Assembly: GCA_016932895.1 (NCBI GenBank)
Contig: JAFGCA010000416.1
Span: forward strand, 1 to 10,759
From: Sedimentisphaerales bacterium
Lineage (GTDB): Bacteria > Planctomycetota > Phycisphaerae > Sedimentisphaerales > SG8-4
Direction of reading: 5' to 3'
Length of the DNA: 10,759 nucleotides
Part shown: positions 7,262 to 10,759 of the stretch, piece by piece
Numbering within the stretch: position 1 is the stretch's first letter
How the letters are laid out: each line of letters starts with the position of its first letter
The notes under the pieces: model-generated
What the model was told of the DNA's origin: nothing
Seen by the model: the letters and a program-made list of their open reading frames with translations, nothing else
The model's database searches: none
Made by a program: the position numbers and the translations under genes

Positions 7262-8197
7262 CTACTCGTCGTCGCTGTCAGGCAGGTCGACGCCGCCTGG
7301 ACTGCTGCGCCGATACTGGTTGGGCGGAACGCCGATACGCTGCTTGAAGAGGCGATGGAAGAAGCAGGGATTGTCGTAGCCGACGCGGCGGGCGATCTCG
7401 TTGCAGCGAAGCTCGGTGGACTTCAAAAGAGTCTTGGCGGCTTCGAGGCGGAGCGTCTGCTGGTAGGCGAGCGGGGGAACCTGGAACGTCTTCTTGAAGG
7501 CGCGGAACAGATAACCCTTGGAAAGCTGGGCGATCTGTGCGAGTTCGTCGATGCTCAGCTGTTCCATGTAGTGGCGGTCAAGGTAGTCCTTGACGGCATA
7601 GATGCGATTGGTCAAAGCGGCCTGGTCATCGTCGGATACACAACAGTCCGTGACGAGCATGTCCAACAACCGAGCGAGGGTGCGATGCGCGTGGAAGCCG
7701 GAGAGCGGGCTCTGGCGTTGGACATAGTCGCTGAGCTGGACGATGTTGGCAACAAACTCGCGGACGAGGTGCTTGGCCAATTGCGGCTGATCCGAGAGGG
7801 TCAGCGGCACGCCGGTGTAGAGCGAGAGAAGCTCCGCCATGGGGACGGCGAGGTGCTCGCCGTCGGCGGTTTCGCAGGAGAACGTGACCTCGGAGTAGAT
7901 GGTATCGCCGCGACGGGTGACAAAGTCGTGCGGCTGGCCGGGCGAGATGATCGCGAGTGTGCCGGGCCGGGCCTCGCAAAAGACGCCGTCGCGGGAATAG
8001 CCCCCCCTGCCGCCCGTGAAGATGTTCAGGTGGTAGACGTCGTGGACGTGCTCTCGGAAGGTCAGGCGGTCCCCGATGGCCCGGTCCTGGTCCACGGCGG
8101 TATGGTGGATGATCGGGTAGTAGAGCTTGCCCTGGTAGGCGAGGAGGAGCCCTTGGGCATTGAACTCGGGCTGTCTGACGCGAACGTATCGGTACAT
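7262..8197 (-). CDS. AraC-family transcriptional regulator with N-terminal cupin-type sensing domain
   Basis: The 311-residue protein has the standard two-part layout. Residues about 25-150 form a cupin-like ligand-binding barrel, seen in HVHDVYHLNIFTGG and in the later PGTLAIISPGQPHDF, which resembles the metal or sugar-binding cupin blocks of AraC and related regulators. Residues about 195-298 hold two helix-turn-helix motifs: SIDELAQIAQLSKGYLFRAF (215-234) and the second AraC signature ending in VPPNQYRR (near 290-297), with IARRVGYDNPCFFHRLFKQ between. Such proteins usually activate sugar-use genes when a sugar binds. It is divergent from the URO-D-like gene, 160 nt away, and may control it, itself, or the nearby glycan genes. 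No Shine-Dalgarno precedes the ATG at 8197, so the start is less certain; it could be a weakly initiated or leaderless message. The acidic tail (DLPDSDDE) is unremarkable. Confidence 0.92.
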   Translation of the reverse strand: MYRYVRVRQPEFNAQGLLLAYQGKLYYPIIHHTAVDQDRAIGDRLTFREHVHDVYHLNIFTGGRGGYSRDGVFCEARPGTLAIISPGQPHDFVTRRGDTIYSEVTFSCETADGEHLAVPMAELLSLYTGVPLTLSDQPQLAKHLVREFVANIVQLSDYVQRQSPLSGFHAHRTLARLLDMLVTDCCVSDDDQAALTNRIYAVKDYLDRHYMEQLSIDELAQIAQLSKGYLFRAFKKTFQVPPLAYQQTLRLEAAKTLLKSTELRCNEIARRVGYDNPCFFHRLFKQRIGVPPNQYRRSSPGGVDLPDSDDE

Positions 8198-8214
8198 AGG
8201 TTCGTATCGTGCAT

Positions 8215-8231
8215 GAAATAGTCCATATTTC
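8215..8231. repeat. Perfect 6-5-6 inverted repeat, candidate regulator operator
   Basis: GAAATA, five bases (GTCCA), then TATTTC form a perfect interrupted palindrome 18-34 nt ahead of the AraC start codon. A site here fits autoregulation or control of the divergent gene. Nearby, GAACGTATCG (8182-8191) and GTTCGTATCG (8200-8209) match at 8 of 10 positions as direct repeats 18 nt apart, the arrangement AraC proteins more often bind. Which, if either, is the true operator cannot be told from one sequence. Confidence 0.4.
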
Positions 8232-8343
8232 CCACTCGCGGTGGGGTTCGAGGATCATTATTATGTAATAGTCGAGAGAAAAGCAAGGAAGAAATTGCCG
8301 GCGGGTCCGCATTCTGGGCGGCCCGAAAAATGGCCCGTGAGAC

Positions 8344-8348
8344 GGAGG
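8344..8348 (+). promoter_or_regulatory. Ribosome binding site of the URO-D-like gene
   Basis: GGAGG lies 9 nt before the ATG at 8358. Another ATG at 8351 is only 2 nt away from it and in a different frame, so 8358 is the start. Confidence 0.65.
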
Positions 8349-8357
8349 CGATGAGCG

Positions 8358-9386
8358 ATGACGAACGAGCAATGGGAGGTGCTTCTGGCAGTACTGGAGG
8401 GTAAGGCGCTCGAGGCGGCGCCGGTGGGGTTTATCATTGACAGCCCGTGGCTGCCGGGATGGGCGGGGATCTCGACCCTGGACTATTACACAAACGAACG
8501 GATGTGGTTTGAGGCGAATCTGCGGGCGGCCCGGGAGTTTCCCGAGGCAATGTTCCTGCCGGGGTTCTGGGCGGAGTATGGGATGTGTACGGAGCCGTCG
8601 GCGTTCGGCGTGCGGTGCAGCTGGGAATCGCAGGATCTGCCGTATGCGCACAAGATGATCGAAAGCACCGCCGACATCGATTCGCTCGTGCAGCCGGACC
8701 CGCGGCGGGACGGGCTCGGACCCTTTGTGTTGTCGCGATTGGCACACTGCCGAGCCGAAATCGAGTCGGCGGGGCACGCGATCCGGTTTGCGGTGGCGCG
8801 AGGGCCGTTGAACGTCGCGTCATTCCTGATGGGCAGCACGGAGTTTCTGATCACGCTCAAGACCGAGCCCGACAAGGCTCATGCCCTGCTCAAGCGGATC
8901 AACAAGTACCTCGTCGAGTGGCTGCGGGTACAGAAGGAAGCCTTCGACACAATCGACGGCATTTTCGTGCTCGACGACATCGTGGGATTCTGCGGAGAGA
9001 AGGATTTCAAGGAGTTCGCCCTGCCGTACCTGAAGGAGGATTTTGCCGCCTTCGATGCGTCGGTGCGATTCTTCCACAACGACGCAGCCGGGAAAGTCTG
9101 TGCGCCGCACCTGCCGGAAATCAGGGTGAATCTGTTCAACTTTTCCTTCGAGCACAGCCTGGCGGAAATGAAAGATTGGACCGGCGGGCAGGTAGGACTG
9201 CTGGGAAATATTCCGCCGCGGGACGTGCTGGCAAACGGGAACGCCGAAGACGTCGATCGAAGCGTGCGCGAAGCGTTGGCTGGGATCGACGATCGTTCAC
9301 GGCTGGTGCTCTCGTGCGGGGGCGGAATGCCACAAACCGTGTCCAGCGAGAACATCCGGGCGTTTATCGCAGCAGCAAGGAGCTGA
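8358..9386 (+). CDS. URO-D/MtaA-superfamily protein (uroporphyrinogen-decarboxylase-like), substrate unknown
   Basis: The 342-residue protein has the fold signature of uroporphyrinogen decarboxylase and the related corrinoid-linked methyltransferases (MtaA, CmuA). Diagnostic parts are the central FFHNDAAG (238-245), LGNIPPRDVLANG (282-294), LSCGGGMP (318-325) and a C-terminal SSENIRAFIAAA. In zinc methyltransferases of this superfamily the first block is H-x-C and a later Cys completes the site. Here it is His240-Asn-Asp242, with Cys320 in the later block, so a metal site using His, Asp and Cys is conceivable but unproved. The N-terminal arginine-rich porphyrin-binding loop of true HemE is not evident, and a heme role is unlikely. 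Such proteins are common near sugar-use genes in Planctomycetes-type genomes and may transfer or remove methyl groups. It is divergent from the AraC regulator and ends 11 nt from the typA stop codon. Confidence 0.82.
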   Translation: MTNEQWEVLLAVLEGKALEAAPVGFIIDSPWLPGWAGISTLDYYTNERMWFEANLRAAREFPEAMFLPGFWAEYGMCTEPSAFGVRCSWESQDLPYAHKMIESTADIDSLVQPDPRRDGLGPFVLSRLAHCRAEIESAGHAIRFAVARGPLNVASFLMGSTEFLITLKTEPDKAHALLKRINKYLVEWLRVQKEAFDTIDGIFVLDDIVGFCGEKDFKEFALPYLKEDFAAFDASVRFFHNDAAGKVCAPHLPEIRVNLFNFSFEHSLAEMKDWTGGQVGLLGNIPPRDVLANGNAEDVDRSVREALAGIDDRSRLVLSCGGGMPQTVSSENIRAFIAAARS

Positions 9387-9397
9387 GGACGAAAATG

Positions 9398-10759
9398 CTA
9401 GGCGGTGCGGCGGGCGGCGCGTTTTCGCTCGTTCTCCGTGAGCAGGCGTTTGCGCAGCCGAATGTTCTTGGGAGTGATTTCCACGAGCTCATCGTCGTGG
9501 ATGTATTCGAGGCAGGCTTCCAAGGACATGATCCGTGGGGGGCGTAGCTGAACGTTTTCGTCCTTGTTGGCGGCACGAATGTTGGTGAGTTGCTTGGCGC
9601 GGGTGGCGTTGACGGGGATGTCCTTTTCCTTGCAGTGTTCGCCGACGATCTGGCCTTCGTAGACCTGGTCGGTGGGCTTGACAAAAAAGATGCCGCGGTC
9701 GTAGAGCTGGTCGAGGGCGTAGGCGGTAACCTGGCCGGTTTGGGAGGCGACCAGCACGCCGGCGGTGCGGTGGGGAATGGGGCCGCGGAGGGGCTCGTAG
9801 CGAAAGAACGTGTGGTGCATGACGGCCCGGCCTTGGGTGGCGTTGAGCAGGCGGGGTCGCAGGCCGATCAGACCGCGGGCGGGAATCGTGAACTCCATGT
9901 GAAGATAGTCAGCGGCGCCGGATTTGGCGTCCATCTTGACGACTTCGGCACGACGATCGCCCAAGAGGGCCATGACGGCGTTTTGACAGTCGAGCGGGCA
10001 ATCGATGGCGAGCGATTCGATGGGTTCGCACTTCTTGCCGTCGATGTCGCGAAAGATGACGCGGGGCTTGCCGACGGTGAGCTCGTAGCCTTCGCGACGC
10101 ATGTTCTCAAGAAGGATGCCCAGGTGCATGAGTCCACGGCCCGAGACAACGAATTCCTCGGGTGTCTCGCCGGGAGCGACCCGCAGGGCGACGTTGGACT
10201 GGAGCTCTTTTTCGAGGCGAGCCTTGATCTGTCGGCTGGTGACGAACGAACCGTCCCGGCCGGCGAAGGGGCCGTCATTGACGCGGAACGTCATATCCAG
10301 GGTGGGCTCGTCGACGCGGATGACAGGCAAAGCCTCGGGCTCGTCCGGACAGGCGATGGTATTGCCGATATCGACGGATTCGAGGCCTACGACGGCACAG
10401 ATGTCGCCTGCGGAGACGGCCTCGACCTGCTTGCGGCCGAGACCCTCGTAGGTGAAGACCTGCAGCGCCCGCTGGCGGGACGCTTCGCCGTCGCGGTTTA
10501 TGACGGTAACGCTTTGCCCCTGCGTGAGACGGCCGGACACGACCCGGCCGATGGCGATGCGACCAACGTAATCACTGTAATCCAGAGCGGTCACAAGCAT
10601 CTGAAGCGGGGCGTCCGGATCCGCTGCCGGCGGCGGAACATGGCGAACAATGCTGTCAAAAATCAGACGCAGGTCCGACCCGGGAGTCTCGGGGGCGTCG
10701 GAAGCCCAACCGTCGCGAGCGGAAGCGAAAATCAGCGGAAACTCGAGGGCCTTGTCGTC
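9398..10759 (-). CDS. typA: Translational GTPase TypA/BipA, partial (N-terminal G domain beyond window)
   Basis: TypA (BipA) is a ribosome-associated GTPase of the EF-G/LepA class that helps 50S subunit assembly and growth under stress or cold. The reading frame continues through the window edge, so 453 C-terminal codons are visible out of roughly 610; the first ~160 residues, with G1 to G4, are missing. The visible part opens with FPLIFASARDGWA, which holds the G5 loop (SA-type). It continues with the EF-Tu domain 2 barrel (MLVTALDYSDYVGRIAIGRV), the EF-G-like domain III/V region (GLMHLGILLENMRREGYELT, RGLIGLRPRLL) and the TypA-specific C-terminal domain (NIRAANKDENVQLRPPRIMSL to LRKRLL). 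Length and order are normal. It is a housekeeping gene with no functional tie to the glycan genes, and its 3' end faces the URO-D-like gene. Confidence 0.97.
   Translation of the reverse strand, partial: DDKALEFPLIFASARDGWASDAPETPGSDLRLIFDSIVRHVPPPAADPDAPLQMLVTALDYSDYVGRIAIGRVVSGRLTQGQSVTVINRDGEASRQRALQVFTYEGLGRKQVEAVSAGDICAVVGLESVDIGNTIACPDEPEALPVIRVDEPTLDMTFRVNDGPFAGRDGSFVTSRQIKARLEKELQSNVALRVAPGETPEEFVVSGRGLMHLGILLENMRREGYELTVGKPRVIFRDIDGKKCEPIESLAIDCPLDCQNAVMALLGDRRAEVVKMDAKSGAADYLHMEFTIPARGLIGLRPRLLNATQGRAVMHHTFFRYEPLRGPIPHRTAGVLVASQTGQVTAYALDQLYDRGIFFVKPTDQVYEGQIVGEHCKEKDIPVNATRAKQLTNIRAANKDENVQLRPPRIMSLEACLEYIHDDELVEITPKNIRLRKRLLTENERKRAARRTA

Larger units (their letters stand above)
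8198..8357. promoter_or_regulatory. Divergent control region between the AraC regulator and the URO-D-like gene
   Basis: This 160-nt gap must hold promoters for both flanking genes. Around 8254-8270 is an AT-rich island in a GC-rich background. On the + strand it offers TATTAT (8259-8264), a 5 of 6 match to a -10 box but with no matching -35. On the - strand TTGCTT (8286-8281) and TAATAA (8263-8258) are 17 nt apart, each a weak match. A CCCAC/GTGGG hairpin (8231-8245) adjoins the operator-like repeat. TCGAG occurs twice, at 8248-8252 and 8272-8276, flanking the AT-rich island. Confidence 0.45.

Noticed and set aside
7355..8221. Antisense frame of 288 codons opposite the AraC gene, with protein-like Val/Gly/Asp-rich composition
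   Set aside because: Long antisense frames are common over GC-rich AraC genes. This one has no recognisable motif, while the - strand frame carries both helix-turn-helix motifs.

Overview
The window is a GC-rich bacterial segment carrying seven confidently recognised protein genes, one doubtful small ORF and a few regulatory signals. I see no rRNA, tRNA, CRISPR array, insertion sequence or phage gene. The gene mix (GH92 and GH125 mannosidases, a FucP-like sugar permease, an atypical ROK kinase, a secreted beta-helix protein, and an AraC regulator divergent from a URO-D-like gene) suggests a glycan-degrading heterotroph. A Planctomycetota/Phycisphaerae-type member of the PVC group fits best, but this is inference from gene content; no taxonomic marker other than a partial typA is present.

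Region 1 (start to 5051, + strand) is a tightly spaced four-gene alpha-mannoside catabolic operon: the 3' part of a GH92 exo-alpha-mannosidase, an MFS monosaccharide permease, a ROK-type sugar kinase without the usual zinc motif, and a secreted GH125 exo-alpha-1,6-mannosidase. The two glycosidases have complementary linkage specificities. The permease would import the released mannose and the kinase would phosphorylate it. The catalytic residues of both glycosidases can be placed by spacing. No SusC/SusD pair, phosphomannose isomerase or dedicated regulator is visible in the window.

Region 2 (5081 to 6550, - strand) is a secreted pectate-lyase-superfamily beta-helix protein, convergent with the mannoside operon, with a strong Shine-Dalgarno and a good candidate sigma-70 promoter. 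Region 3 (6383 to 7261) is mostly non-coding. It holds a doubtful 67-codon ORF with a PEP-CTERM-like tail and two terminator-like hairpins on the - strand.

Region 4 (7262 to 9386) is a divergent pair: an AraC-family regulator (- strand) and a URO-D/MtaA-superfamily gene (+ strand). Their 160-nt shared control region contains a perfect 6-5-6 inverted repeat that is a candidate operator. Region 5 (9398 to the window end, - strand) is the C-terminal three quarters of the translational GTPase TypA/BipA, a housekeeping gene that converges on the URO-D-like gene with only 11 nt between the stop codons.

No wholly new system stands out. The items most worth checking are the zinc-motif-less kinase inside a mannose operon, the AraC/URO-D-like pair with its operator candidate, and the small ORF with a sorting-signal-like tail.
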